Below are positions 8,882-18,298 of a stretch of DNA of 64,000 nt, in pieces (positions within the stretch are counted from its first letter, which is position 1; each line of letters begins with the position of its first letter). The notes under the pieces were generated by a model. The model worked only from the letters and a program-made list of their open reading frames with translations. It had not been told where the DNA came from and did not search any database. Origin of the DNA: Pseudomonadota bacterium (GTDB lineage: Bacteria; Pseudomonadota; Alphaproteobacteria; Acetobacterales; Acetobacteraceae). The DNA is taken from the NCBI GenBank assembly GCA_021798915.1, contig JAJZBM010000004.1, positions 62,001-126,000 on the forward strand, given 5' to 3'. Made by a program: the position numbers and the translations under genes.

Positions 8882-9808
8882 ATGACGACACGCGCAACCG
8901 TTCCTGGCCAAAATTCGATGAAGCCACTTCACATCGCTCTCGCCGTGCTCGTCGCGACGATTTGGGGTGTCGCCTTCGTCGTCAGCAAGATCGGACTCGA
9001 AAGCTTTACGCCCCCACAGTTGACGGCACTGAGGTTCCTTGTCGCGGCGGTCGCCGCGATATGGCTGCCGCGTCCGCGAATTCCCTGGCAGTCGCTGATC
9101 GGCATTGGACTGACGGTTTTTACCGGACAATTTCTCTTGCAATTCTTCGGCATCGCGAACGGCATGCCGGCCGGTCTCACCGCGATCGTCGTTCAAATGC
9201 AGGCGCTCTTCACGGTCGTCTTCGCCGCTATTGCGATCGGCGACAGACCAAGCGCCCAGCAGACCATTGGAATGCTCACGGCCCTCATTGGCCTAACGCT
9301 GATCGGTCTCACCCTGGGCGGCGGCGTCACGGTATTCGGATTCGCGCTCACCCTGGCCTCGGCCGTCAGTTGGGCCATCGGCAACGTGCTGGTGAAGCGG
9401 TTGCCCAAGACCGACATGCTCCGTCTCATGGTGTGGGCGAGCCTTGTTCCGCCGCTTCCGGCGCTAGCCATCTCCGCGTTTCTCGACGGACCGGCATCGC
9501 TGATGCACGTGATGGCAGGCGCTTCGTGGTTGGCGTTCGGCGCCCCGATCTATCTCGGCCTCCTGGCCAGTGTTCTGGCTTACGCGGTATGGGGTAGCTT
9601 GCTGCACCAATATCCGACCGGCGCCGTCGCGCCGTTTGCCTTGCTGTCGCCATGCGTTGGCGCGATCGCATCGGCGCTGGTATTCGGCGAGCGTTTCGGT
9701 TTCCTGCGGCTTGCCGGCATGGCGTGCATCCTGCTCGGCGTGGCGATCGTCGCATTCCCGCTCCATCGATTGATCGACTTTTGTGCGGCGCGAGCTAATA
9801 CGCATTGA
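8882..9808 (+). CDS. DMT-superfamily EamA transporter
   Basis: A 308-residue inner-membrane protein with about ten hydrophobic helices in two EamA repeats. The first begins LHIALAVLVATIWGVAFVVSK and the second FALTLASAVSWAIGNVLVKR, both with the WG/WA..N..K pattern of EamA repeats. E. coli EamA exports O-acetylserine and cysteine metabolites; substrates of relatives are mostly unknown. The start at ATG 8882 is supported by GAAGGGAG about 7 bases upstream. It lies downstream of the thiol-sensing ArsR-like gene. The 210-base gap after it (9809-10018) shows nothing recognisable. Confidence 0.88.
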   Translation: MTTRATVPGQNSMKPLHIALAVLVATIWGVAFVVSKIGLESFTPPQLTALRFLVAAVAAIWLPRPRIPWQSLIGIGLTVFTGQFLLQFFGIANGMPAGLTAIVVQMQALFTVVFAAIAIGDRPSAQQTIGMLTALIGLTLIGLTLGGGVTVFGFALTLASAVSWAIGNVLVKRLPKTDMLRLMVWASLVPPLPALAISAFLDGPASLMHVMAGASWLAFGAPIYLGLLASVLAYAVWGSLLHQYPTGAVAPFALLSPCVGAIASALVFGERFGFLRLAGMACILLGVAIVAFPLHRLIDFCAARANTH

Positions 9809-10018
9809 CGATGCCGACCGCCTCCCGTCGCATTCAATCCGACCGGAGCCAGGCACTCGACAGACGCGGTTCATCGCGAGATGTTTGATCCCAGGCTTTG
9901 ATGGTACGATATTCTTCCGCGCGTGGAAGGAAGCACTATGGGCCAGGTTCTCCACGGCAGCGCCTCGATGAAGCGTATCCCTGTTTTCCCGCAGCCGCTT
10001 TCGTTGACAATTCCGCCC

Positions 10019-11983
10019 CTACCGGCCGGTAGCCACCGCGACCTTCTCGGCCAGGGCGCCCGGCGCCTCGGCGAGGTGGTCGAAACGCCGACGATAGCTG
10101 CCGAGCCCCTGGGTCTGCGAGCGCAGATCGATGATCAGCCCGTGCAGCTCGGCCGCCGGCACCAATGCCTCGACCTCGTCCCAGCCCGGCCAGCCGGGCT
10201 TTTCGGCATAACCCAGAATTCGCCCCCGCCGCGCCGACAGCAGACGCTGTGCGCTCGACGTGAATTCGTTGGGCAGAATGAGCGTGACCTGATCGACGGG
10301 CTCCAGCAGCACCGGATCGGCCTCGGCGAGCGCCTCCTGGATCGCCATCCTGGTCGCGGTCTTGAACGCCATGTCGGAACTGTCGACACTGTGGAATCCG
10401 CCATCGACCAGCGTCACCGCGACATCGACCACCGGATAGCCGAACACGCCCTTCTGCAACGTCGTCTCGGCGGATTCGGCGACGGCGGGGATGAATTGCC
10501 GTGGCACCGCGCCGCCGACGATCTTGTCGATGAACGCAAACCCCTCGCCACGCCCGCGCGGCGCGATCTCCAGCGTCACATCGGCAAACTGGCCGTGGCC
10601 GCCGGTCTGGCGCTTGAAGCGGGCATGGCGGCGGGCTGGGCGGCGGATGGTCTCCTTGAACGCAACCAGCGGCCGATGCGCGGCAAGCCGCAGGTGATAC
10701 GCCTTGGCCAGACGCTCCAGCACCGTATTGAGATGGATTTCACCTTGCCCCTGCAGCACCGTCTCCCCGGTTTCGGGGTTTTGCACGACGGTCAGGGCCG
10801 GATCCTCCTCGGCGATTTTCTGCAAGGCGCCAGAGAGCTTCACGTCATCCTTGCGGTCCTCGGTCGCGATCGCGAGCGTATGCACCGGGGGCGGCGGCGA
10901 AGGCCAGGGAAGGGGCGCGGCGCTGCCATCGGGGCTGAGCACGCTTCCCGTCATCGCCGCCTCCAGCCGGCCGAGTGCCACCAACGCCCCTGGGCCGGCC
11001 TCGGTGATTTTCTGCATCTCATCACCGATGAAGCGCTGAATGCCGCCGACGCGCGCGCCGGCCAGCGTCATGCCGTCGCGGATCCGGCCCCGCCAGACCC
11101 GCGCCAGCGAAAGCTTACCGGCATGGCCGGCATGGATGGTCTTGAACACTTGCGCCAAGGCATCTCCCTCCGGGGCAACGCCGCGCCTTTGCGCGGTGTC
11201 GAGGGCCGAGGGGGCGTCGTGGCGAAGCGCTTTCCACAGCCGCCGCACCCCCTGCCGGCGCTCGGCGGCACCGAACAGCACTTCGGCGATGGCGCCGGCG
11301 CGCTGGTCGCGGCGCAATTGCTCGAACACCTCCTCCGGCGTCGGCACGATGTCTTCGAGCAATTTTTCGAGCAGCGCGTCATCGTGATCGGCGAGCGTCT
11401 CAAGGAGCCCCACCCGCGCCTCCTGCTCGCGCGGGACGATCTCGGAGGGCATCGCGATCAACTCCGAGGCCGCGCCCACGCGATAGCGCCAGGCACGCTC
11501 GCTCGCGACATCGACATAACCGGTGATCTGCTCGCCGACCCGGATCGGCACCTCGCGCAGCACCAAGGGCCGCCGGCTCAGCCCCTGCAACGCCGCCAGC
11601 GTGTCACGCACCCGGCCGGCAAAACCGTCGATCCGGTTGATGAACACCAGATACGGCATCCCGGCCTCGGCGAGGGCGCGGAAATAAGGCGCACACGCGA
11701 GCGCCCGCGCGGGATCGGGATCGGCGACCAGCACCGCGAAATCGGCCACCGCCAGCGCCGCCTCGGTTTCGTGGAAAAATTCGATGGAGCCGGGGCAATC
11801 GAGCAGCGACCAGGTTTCGCCGAGATAGGTCGCGCCGCCCACCTGCAACCCCGCCCCGCGCGCCCCCCGCGTCCGTCGCGGCGGCGCTTCGGCGAGGTCG
11901 AGGAGCGCCTCGAACAGCGCCGTCTTGCCCACCCCGAACGGGCCGATCAGCGCGCATGAGCGGGAAACAGCCTCGTCGGACAT
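10019..11983 (-). CDS. Elongation factor G-like protein (degenerate GTPase domain)
   Basis: A 654-residue protein with the domain order of EF-G: GTPase (about 1-260), domain II (270-365), III (375-450), IV (455-570) and V (575-650). P-loop GPFGVGKT (14-21), DCPG (62-65) and NRID for the base are present. The switch region is reduced: the effector Thr segment is not evident, and the catalytic His after DxPG is replaced by Ser. Domain IV contains GGHGQFADV, close to the EF-G motif. Such EF-G-like paralogues are common beside true fusA in alphaproteobacteria, and their role is unclear. It is probably not the main translocase. It stands alone, head to head with the dehydrogenase at 12145. Confidence 0.9.
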   Translation of the reverse strand: MSDEAVSRSCALIGPFGVGKTALFEALLDLAEAPPRRTRGARGAGLQVGGATYLGETWSLLDCPGSIEFFHETEAALAVADFAVLVADPDPARALACAPYFRALAEAGMPYLVFINRIDGFAGRVRDTLAALQGLSRRPLVLREVPIRVGEQITGYVDVASERAWRYRVGAASELIAMPSEIVPREQEARVGLLETLADHDDALLEKLLEDIVPTPEEVFEQLRRDQRAGAIAEVLFGAAERRQGVRRLWKALRHDAPSALDTAQRRGVAPEGDALAQVFKTIHAGHAGKLSLARVWRGRIRDGMTLAGARVGGIQRFIGDEMQKITEAGPGALVALGRLEAAMTGSVLSPDGSAAPLPWPSPPPPVHTLAIATEDRKDDVKLSGALQKIAEEDPALTVVQNPETGETVLQGQGEIHLNTVLERLAKAYHLRLAAHRPLVAFKETIRRPARRHARFKRQTGGHGQFADVTLEIAPRGRGEGFAFIDKIVGGAVPRQFIPAVAESAETTLQKGVFGYPVVDVAVTLVDGGFHSVDSSDMAFKTATRMAIQEALAEADPVLLEPVDQVTLILPNEFTSSAQRLLSARRGRILGYAEKPGWPGWDEVEALVPAAELHGLIIDLRSQTQGLGSYRRRFDHLAEAPGALAEKVAVATGR

Positions 11984-12144
11984 CTCTCACCCCCTCGAAA
12001 AATCGTTCTTACAAAATCCTTTCGGCGATCCTCCGCCTTTTTCCGTCCCCTCTGCAAGCCTTTCTCGCGCCCTTGCCTCCACGGCCACCCGCCGCCATTC
12101 TCGCCGCCCGGTCCGCGCCCCGGACAGGCATTCGAGGAGATATC

Positions 12145-13224
12145 ATGCGCCGCTACAAAATCGCCGCCATCCCCGCCGATGGCATCGGCCCGGAAGTGAT
12201 CCATGCCGGGCTCGAGGTTCTGGCCACCCTCGCCGCGCGCCACGGCGACTTCGCCCTCGACGTCGAGACGCTCGATTGGGGCTCGGCGCGCTATCGCAAG
12301 CTTGGCGCCTTGATGCCGGAGGACGGGCTCGCGCATCTCCGCGGCATGGATGCGATCTATTTCGGCGCCGTCGGCGCGCCGGACGTGCCCGACCACATCA
12401 CCCTCTGGGGCCTCAGGCTGCCGATCTGCCAGGGCTTCGACCAATACGCCAATGTCCGCCCGACGCGCATCCTGCCCGGCGTGACGAGCCCGCTCGCCGG
12501 GATCGGCCCGGGCGATCTCGACTGGGTGATCGTGCGCGAGAATTCCGAGGGCGAATACGCCGGCAATGGCGGGCGGACGCATCGCGGCCTCCCTGAGGAG
12601 GTCGGGACCGAGGTCGCGATCTTCACCCGCACCGGCGTCACGCGGATCATGCGCTTTGCCTTCCGCCTCGCCGCCGCACGCCCGCGCAAGCATCTGACAG
12701 TGGTGACGAAATCCAACGCCCAGCGCTTCGGCATGGTGCTGTGGGACGAAATCGCCGCCGAGATCGCCGCCGAGTTCCCGACCGTCACCTGGGACAAGGA
12801 ACTGGTCGATGCGATGACCACGCGCATGGTCCGCCGGCCGGCCTCGATCGACACCGTGGTTGCCACCAACCTTCACGCCGATATCCTCTCCGATCTCGCT
12901 GCCGCCCTCGCCGGCTCGCTCGGCATCGCGCCGACCGGCAATATCGACCCCGAGCGGCGCTTCCCCTCGATGTTCGAGCCGATCCACGGCTCCGCCTTCG
13001 ACATCACCGGAAAGGGCATCGCCAATCCGGTCGCGAGCTTCTGGAGCGCGGCGATGATGCTCGAGCATCTCGGCGAAGGCGGCGCCGCGCGGACTCTGAT
13101 GACGGCGGTGGAACAGGTTTGCGCCGCCGGCATCGTCACCCCCGATCTCGGCGGCAAGGCGACGACGAAGGAAGTCACGCAAGCAATGTGCGCGGCGATC
13201 GCCGGGGCGAACAGGGCAGAGTGA
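12145..13224 (+). CDS. Tartrate dehydrogenase/D-malate dehydrogenase family
   Basis: A 359-residue beta-decarboxylating dehydrogenase of the isocitrate/isopropylmalate family. Early residues IPADGIGPEV match the family, and RENSEGEYAGNGG is characteristic of the tartrate/D-malate subgroup rather than LeuB. The metal and cofactor region is DILSDLAAALAGSLG, followed by EPIHGSAFDITGKGIANP. It should oxidise D-malate or tartrate with NAD+ and Mn2+/Mg2+. The ATG at 12145 has GAGGAGA just upstream; the frame is open to 11956 but the extra residues are not family-like. It converges on the ABC operon ending at 13338. Confidence 0.9.
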   Translation: MRRYKIAAIPADGIGPEVIHAGLEVLATLAARHGDFALDVETLDWGSARYRKLGALMPEDGLAHLRGMDAIYFGAVGAPDVPDHITLWGLRLPICQGFDQYANVRPTRILPGVTSPLAGIGPGDLDWVIVRENSEGEYAGNGGRTHRGLPEEVGTEVAIFTRTGVTRIMRFAFRLAAARPRKHLTVVTKSNAQRFGMVLWDEIAAEIAAEFPTVTWDKELVDAMTTRMVRRPASIDTVVATNLHADILSDLAAALAGSLGIAPTGNIDPERRFPSMFEPIHGSAFDITGKGIANPVASFWSAAMMLEHLGEGGAARTLMTAVEQVCAAGIVTPDLGGKATTKEVTQAMCAAIAGANRAE

Positions 13225-13253
13225 AAGGGGTGGGGTAAAGGTAAAAAAACTTC

Positions 13254-13319
13254 GTTCTTTTTTGGAAAAAAGAACCAAAAAACTTTTATCCGTCGGGGCG
13301 GTGCCTGCGGCACCGCCCC
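13254..13319. terminator. Composite bidirectional terminator, repeat family copy 2
   Basis: Two hairpins sit between convergent genes ending at 13224 (+) and 13338 (-). The first (13254-13275) has perfect 10-base arms GTTCTTTTTT and AAAAAAGAAC with a 2-base loop. The second (13295-13319) has an 11-bp G/C stem GGGGCGGTGCC with a TGC loop. They are joined by CAAAAAACTTTTATCCGTC, which recurs in the copies at 25.6 and 61.5 kb. The T and A runs would serve as U tracts on either strand. Confidence 0.75.
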
Positions 13320-13337
13320 CCGTAGATGCGAAAAGCG

Positions 13338-14342
13338 TTATTTCTCGGCGAAAGCCTTGTCCCAGACAGCATGCGTCGTCGCGCCCTCGGGGCGCTTCGA
13401 GATCACCGGATCGGACTTCCCGGCCAGCAATTCATCCACCGTGCGCTCATAAGCCGCCATCTCCAGATAGCCGAGGCCGTGGCTGCCGCCGGGAATGAGC
13501 TTCGCGACCTCGCTCATCATCGTCGTCTGATGCCGCTCGGTCTGGGCGCCCGTCGTATCATTGTCGAGCACGATCTGCACCGCCTCCTTCTGGTGGTCGA
13601 TCGCATACTGCCAGCCCTTCATCGAGCCGCGCAGAAACCGCGCCAGACGATCGACCATGTTGGGATCGGCGAGCTTGGGTTGCAGCGCATAAAGCCCGTC
13701 TTCCAAGGTCGCAACGCCCTCGGTCTCGTATTTGAACACGATGAGCTGATCAGGCTTCATGCCGGCCTCGATCAACTGCCAGTATTCGTTATAGGTCATG
13801 GTAGAAATGCACGCCGCCTGCTTCTGCAGCAAAGGATCGACGTTGAACCCCTGCTTCAGCACCTTGACATCGGCATTGGGGCCGGAGGTGCTATAGTTCA
13901 GCTTCGCCATCCAGGCGAGAAACGGATATTCGTTGCCCGCGAACCACACCCCGAGCGTCCTGCCCTTGAAATCCTTCGGCGTACGCACGCCGCTATCCTT
14001 GCGGCAGGTGAGTTCGAGGCCGGATTTCTGGAACACCTGCGCGATATTGACGAGGGGAACCCCTTTTTCCCGAGTTGCGAGCGCCGACGGCATCCAATCG
14101 ACCACGACATCGGCGCCACCACCGGCGATCACCTGCGAGGGATTGATGTCTGGGCCGCCCGGCTTGATGGTAACGTCGAGATTTTCGTCCTTGTAAAATC
14201 CCTTGGCCTTGGCGACGTAATACCCGGCGAATTGCGCCTGCGTCACCCATTTGAGTTGCAAGGTGAGCGGATCGGCGGCAAGCGCCGGGCGGATCAGGCT
14301 CCCGGCGAGAAAGATGGCGGAAAGCAACAGCGATCTCTTCAT
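13338..14342 (-). CDS. NMT1/THI5-type ABC transporter substrate-binding protein
   Basis: Periplasmic binding protein of 334 residues with a Sec signal (MKRSLLLSAIFLAGSL..., cleavage near ALAAD). The mature part begins LTLQLKWVTQAQFAGYYVAKAKG, the hallmark of the NMT1/THI5-like family that binds pyrimidine-type ligands such as thiamine precursors. The ATG at 14342 was chosen because it starts the signal peptide; the frame is open far upstream but overlaps the permease gene. It is the last gene of the seven-gene preT-preA unit, so the likely ligand is a pyrimidine base or its dihydro/ureido derivative. The ligand is inferred from context only. Confidence 0.9.
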   Translation of the reverse strand: MKRSLLLSAIFLAGSLIRPALAADPLTLQLKWVTQAQFAGYYVAKAKGFYKDENLDVTIKPGGPDINPSQVIAGGGADVVVDWMPSALATREKGVPLVNIAQVFQKSGLELTCRKDSGVRTPKDFKGRTLGVWFAGNEYPFLAWMAKLNYSTSGPNADVKVLKQGFNVDPLLQKQAACISTMTYNEYWQLIEAGMKPDQLIVFKYETEGVATLEDGLYALQPKLADPNMVDRLARFLRGSMKGWQYAIDHQKEAVQIVLDNDTTGAQTERHQTTMMSEVAKLIPGGSHGLGYLEMAAYERTVDELLAGKSDPVISKRPEGATTHAVWDKAFAEK

Positions 14343-14362
14343 TTTGTCCCCCTTCGATGTGT

Positions 14363-15301
14363 TTACGACGAGCCGCGAAACGACGGATGCCAGAACGTCA
14401 CGGCACGTTCGAGCACGGCGAGCGCGCCAAAACTCAGCGACCCGGCCAGGGCCGCGACGGTGATGGTCGCCCATACCAGATCGAGATTCATCTTGGCTGC
14501 CTCTGTCGAAATGCGAAATCCCATGCCGAGGATGGGAGTTCCGAAAAACTCCGCCACCACCGCGCCGATCAGGGCCAGCGTCGAATTGAGCTTGAGCGCC
14601 GTGAAGATATGCGGAAGCGCCGCCGGAAGACGGAGCTTCACCAATGTCGCGCCATAGCGCGCGGCGTAGCTTTGCATCAAATCGCGCTCGATCGCGCCGA
14701 CTTCGGCAAGACCGGCGGTGGTGTTCACCAGCATCGGGAAAAACGTCATCACCACCACGACAGCAGCCTTGGACGGCCATTCGAAGCCGAACCACATCAC
14801 CATGATCGGCGCAATGCCAACGATCGGCATGGCGCTGATCAAATTGCCCATCGGCAATAACCCGCGCTTCAGGAATGGCGAGCGGTCGATGGCGAGCGCG
14901 ACCAGAAACCCGGTGCCGCAGCCAAGCGCATAGCCCGCGATGACGGCGTGGAGATAGGTCTGCGCGAAATCCTGCGCGAGCAACCCGAGATGGGTGCCGA
15001 AAGCGCGCGCGATCGCCGAGGGTGGCGGGAGAAGAACGAAAGGCACGGCAAAGCCAATGACCAGCATCTCCCAGAGCCAGAGCAAAAGAAGGCCGAATAG
15101 AGTCGGGGTTGCCAGCCGCGCGAACCATCCCTCGCCGCGGGCGAACCCGACCATCGCCAGAAACAACGCGACGATGGCGAACGCCGCCACGGCCAGCGCC
15201 GTGCCGATCATCATCCTCGAAGCGGCGTCGGCGATCGCGAAACGCGCGAGCGTCGCGGCGATCAAACCAAGCGCGGCCCAAACCAATGCCGCCGCCCTCA
15301 C
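14363..15301 (-). CDS. ABC transporter permease (SsuC/TauC type)
   Basis: Inner-membrane permease of 312 residues. The C-terminal two thirds is a canonical BPD_transp_1 domain with the EAA-type coupling loop around YAARYGATLVKLRLPAALPHIF. The N-terminus has two to three extra hydrophobic segments. It overlaps the other permease gene by 4 bases (15298-15301) and pairs with it as a heterodimeric channel. Confidence 0.9.
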   Translation of the reverse strand: MRAAALVWAALGLIAATLARFAIADAASRMMIGTALAVAAFAIVALFLAMVGFARGEGWFARLATPTLFGLLLLWLWEMLVIGFAVPFVLLPPPSAIARAFGTHLGLLAQDFAQTYLHAVIAGYALGCGTGFLVALAIDRSPFLKRGLLPMGNLISAMPIVGIAPIMVMWFGFEWPSKAAVVVVMTFFPMLVNTTAGLAEVGAIERDLMQSYAARYGATLVKLRLPAALPHIFTALKLNSTLALIGAVVAEFFGTPILGMGFRISTEAAKMNLDLVWATITVAALAGSLSFGALAVLERAVTFWHPSFRGSS

Positions 15302-16182
15302 AGCCGCCCGCCCCGGCGCCGCGCCGCCAATGTCTCGATCAGCGACACCGCGGCAAGACCCAGCATCGACATCGCCGCCGCCATGAAAAGGGCAGCCCAG
15401 ATCTGCACCGTCTGCCCATAATAGGAGCCGGCGAGCAGCCGCGCCCCGAGTCCGGCCTGCGCCCCGGTCGGCAATTCGGCGACGATCGCGCCGACCAGCG
15501 CGAGGGTCACCGCGATCCGCAGGCTCGGGAACAAAAACCCGAGCGAGGCCGGAAAGCGCAGCAGCGAAAACACCTGCAGCGGCCGCGCGTCATAGGTGCG
15601 CATGAGATCGCGTTGCAGCGGATCCGGCGCGCGGAGGCCCTTGACCATGCCGACGGTGATCGGAAAAAACGCGAGATAGCCGGCGATCGCCGCTTTCGGC
15701 AACAGCCCGGTGATGCCGAGATTGCCGAGCACGACAACCACCATCGGCGCGATCGCCAGCACCGGCACGGTCTGGCTCGCGATCACCCAGGGCATCAGCG
15801 AGCGGTCGAGCAGACGGACATGGACGATGCCGATCGCGAGAAGAAGACCGAGCACAAACGCGAAGCCGAGCCCGGCCAACGATGCCGAGACGGTGACCCA
15901 GGCATGATAGACGAGGCTGCGCGGCGAGGTTACCGGATGGGTGAACAGACTTTGCGCCAGCTCGACCGCGATTTGATGCGGCGCCGGCAGCACCGGTCGC
16001 GTCATCGACCAGGTGGCGGCGGCAAGATCGCGCAACCCCGCCCCCTCCGCCAATTGCTCGCGCGCTTGTGGCGCATTGAGCGCCACCGCGCCGACATACC
16101 AGACCGCGATCAGCGCAAGGATGACGGCGATCAGCGGCAGTATCGCGCCTTCCCGCGTCGATGACAGGCGCCCGCCGCGCAT
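15298..16182 (-). CDS. ABC transporter permease (SsuC/TauC type)
   Basis: The second permease, 294 residues, of the same fold. It has several helices and a coupling loop, MRTYDARPLQVFSLLRFPASL, corresponding to the EAA motif. ATG start at 16182; 7 bases separate it from the ATPase gene and a 4-base overlap links it to the next permease. Two distinct permeases in NMT1-type systems are usual for pyrimidine and thiamine-precursor importers. Confidence 0.9.
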   Translation of the reverse strand: MRGGRLSSTREGAILPLIAVILALIAVWYVGAVALNAPQAREQLAEGAGLRDLAAATWSMTRPVLPAPHQIAVELAQSLFTHPVTSPRSLVYHAWVTVSASLAGLGFAFVLGLLLAIGIVHVRLLDRSLMPWVIASQTVPVLAIAPMVVVVLGNLGITGLLPKAAIAGYLAFFPITVGMVKGLRAPDPLQRDLMRTYDARPLQVFSLLRFPASLGFLFPSLRIAVTLALVGAIVAELPTGAQAGLGARLLAGSYYGQTVQIWAALFMAAAMSMLGLAAVSLIETLAARRRGGRL

Positions 16183-16189
16183 TTAGGGC

Positions 16190-17017
16190 TCAATCATAGG
16201 AATGCCCGGCGCGCAGCGCCTCGCGCACGCGATGGGCGACCGCGAGGAAGGCCGGGGTTTCGCGGAGATCGAGATCGCGCGTCGCCGGCAGGTCATTCTC
16301 GATGATCTCGACGACGCGCCCCGGCCGCGCCGACATGACCATGATGCGGGTCGAGAGAAACACCGCCTCGGGGATGGAGTGCGTCACGAACACCGCGGTC
16401 ATGCCGGTGCGCCGCCAGAGTTCGTGGAGATGGAGATTGAGCCCGTCGCGGGTAATCTCGTCGAGCGCGCCGAACGGCTCGTCCATCAACAGGAGTTTCG
16501 GCTCGAAGGCCAGCGCCCGGGCGATCGAAACCCGCTGTTGCATGCCACCCGAAAGCTGCCAGGGGAATTTGCGCGCGAAATCGCCGAGCCCGACGAGACC
16601 GAGATAACGCGCCGCCCGCGCCTGCCGTTCGGCACGCGGAAGACCCATGATTTCGAGCGGCAGCATGACGTTGCGGGCGACATTGCGCCACGGATAAAGC
16701 GCCGGTGCCTGAAACACATAGCCATAGGCGCGCCGCTTGCGCGCCTCCGCCGGCGTCATGCCGTTGACGAGAAGCACGCCGGAGGTCGGGTGTTCGAGAT
16801 CGGCGATGGCGCGCAAAAGCGTCGTCTTGCCACAGCCGGAGGGGCCGATCAGCGAGACGAAATCTCCTGCCGCGATGCTGAGATCAACGCCGGCGAGCGC
16901 GGTGACGCGCTGGCCACCGGCATCGAACACCAAGGAGACGTCGCGCGCCGAAACCACCGCCTCGGGGATCACGAGATCGTCGCGCATCACCGGCTGGAGC
17001 AGCGCCACCTCCGTCAT
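16190..17017 (-). CDS. ABC transporter ATP-binding protein (SsuB/TauB/ThiZ type)
   Basis: The ATPase of the NMT1-type importer, 275 residues. Walker A is GPSGCGKTT, the signature LSGGMQQRV, Walker B LLLMDEPFGALDE, and the H-loop VTHSIPEAV, the standard SsuB/TauB sequence. Its ATG at 17017 abuts the amidase stop at 17018 with no gap, tying the transporter to the pyrimidine enzymes in one transcript. Confidence 0.93.
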   Translation of the reverse strand: MTEVALLQPVMRDDLVIPEAVVSARDVSLVFDAGGQRVTALAGVDLSIAAGDFVSLIGPSGCGKTTLLRAIADLEHPTSGVLLVNGMTPAEARKRRAYGYVFQAPALYPWRNVARNVMLPLEIMGLPRAERQARAARYLGLVGLGDFARKFPWQLSGGMQQRVSIARALAFEPKLLLMDEPFGALDEITRDGLNLHLHELWRRTGMTAVFVTHSIPEAVFLSTRIMVMSARPGRVVEIIENDLPATRDLDLRETPAFLAVAHRVREALRAGHSYD

Positions 17018-18298
17018 TCAAGCCCGCGCCCCCTCGGCCCGCGCCTTCTCGGCCAGCCGGGCATCGGTTGCCAGCACGGCGCGCAGCAACACATTGGCCC
17101 CCGCCGCGACGTGTTCGGGCTCGGCCTTTTCCAGCTCATTATGGCTGACCCCGCGCTCACAGGGAATAAAGATCATCGCCGTCGGCGCCACCGCCGCGAC
17201 ATAGGCGGCGTCATGCCCGGCACCGGAGATGATCTCTCGCCAGGCAAGCCCGAGATCGCGCGCCGCATCGCGCACCGCATCGACGCAGTCCTTGGCGAAC
17301 GGCACCGGCGGCGAGTTCCACACCCGTTCAAGCGCCAACGAGACGCTGCTGGCTTCCGCAATGGCGTTGAGTTCGCTGGTGATCTCTTCTTCCATCTTTG
17401 TCAGAACCGCGTTCTCGGGGTGGCGGATGTCGATGGTGAAAAACGTCTTGCCGGGGATCACGTTGCGGCTGTTCGGTTGCGCCTCGATCAGCCCGACGGT
17501 CGCGACCGCATGCGGCGCGTGGCGGCGGCCGACGGCATTGATCGCGGCGATCATCCGTGCGCTGGCCAGCAGCGCGTCTTTACGCATCGGCATCGGCGTC
17601 GAGCCCGCGTGGCAATCCTCGCCCTCGACCGTGACCTCGTACCAGCGCATGCCCTGGACATCGGTCACGACGCCGATGGTTTTGCCTTCCGCTTCCAGGA
17701 TCGGCCCCTGCTCGATATGGATTTCGAAAAACGCCGCGAGCGGATGCTCGCCGCACGGCACCTCGCCGCGATAGCCGATCCGCGCCAATTCCTCGCCGAA
17801 GCTGTTGCCTTCGCGATCGGCGCGGGCATAAGCGTATTCGCGCGAGAATTTTTTCGCGAACACTCCGGAGGCGAGCATCGCCGGGGCGAACCGCGATCCT
17901 TCCTCATTGGTCCAGTTGATGACCTCGATCGGCGCCTCGGTTTCGATCCCGGCCTCGTTCAGCGTGCGCAACATTTCGAGTCCCGAAAGCACACCGATGA
18001 TGCCGTCGAACTTGCCGCCCGTCGGTTGCGTGTCGAGATGACTGCCGACCGCGATCGGCGCGAGGGCGGGGTTTTTGCCGGCGCGGCGGGCGAAGATATT
18101 GCCCATGTCATCGACGGTGATGGTGCAGCCTGCCGCCTCGCAGGCGGCAACGAACCAGTCCCGCACCCGGCGGTCGAGATCGGAAAGCGTCAGCCGCCGC
18201 ACGCCCCCCTTGGCGGTCGCGCCGATTTGCGCGGTCTCCATGATGGTGTCCCAGAGACGTTCGGCATTGATCCGAAGATTGGTGGCGGCTTGGCTCAT
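17018..18298 (-). CDS. Beta-ureidopropionase/N-carbamoyl amino acid amidase (M20 family)
   Basis: A 426-residue zinc-dependent hydantoinase/carbamoylase-family amidase. Metal ligands are visible in GSHLDTQPTGGKFDG (His87, Asp98), NEEGSRF (residues 131-137) and HIEQGP, and a late GAGHDAA. In context it should hydrolyse N-carbamoyl-beta-alanine or its 2-methyl form to the beta-amino acid, CO2 and ammonia, the third step of reductive pyrimidine degradation. Family members may also act on N-carbamoyl-L-amino acids. The start at 18298 overlaps the preA stop by 4 bases; an upstream open stretch lies entirely inside preA and is not used. Confidence 0.9.
   Translation of the reverse strand: MSQAATNLRINAERLWDTIMETAQIGATAKGGVRRLTLSDLDRRVRDWFVAACEAAGCTITVDDMGNIFARRAGKNPALAPIAVGSHLDTQPTGGKFDGIIGVLSGLEMLRTLNEAGIETEAPIEVINWTNEEGSRFAPAMLASGVFAKKFSREYAYARADREGNSFGEELARIGYRGEVPCGEHPLAAFFEIHIEQGPILEAEGKTIGVVTDVQGMRWYEVTVEGEDCHAGSTPMPMRKDALLASARMIAAINAVGRRHAPHAVATVGLIEAQPNSRNVIPGKTFFTIDIRHPENAVLTKMEEEITSELNAIAEASSVSLALERVWNSPPVPFAKDCVDAVRDAARDLGLAWREIISGAGHDAAYVAAVAPTAMIFIPCERGVSHNELEKAEPEHVAAGANVLLRAVLATDARLAEKARAEGARA

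Noticed and set aside
8655-8885. Small gene between arsR and the DMT transporter
   Set aside because: The 76-codon frame begins inside arsR, has no ribosome site and no coding-like composition in its A/T-rich middle.
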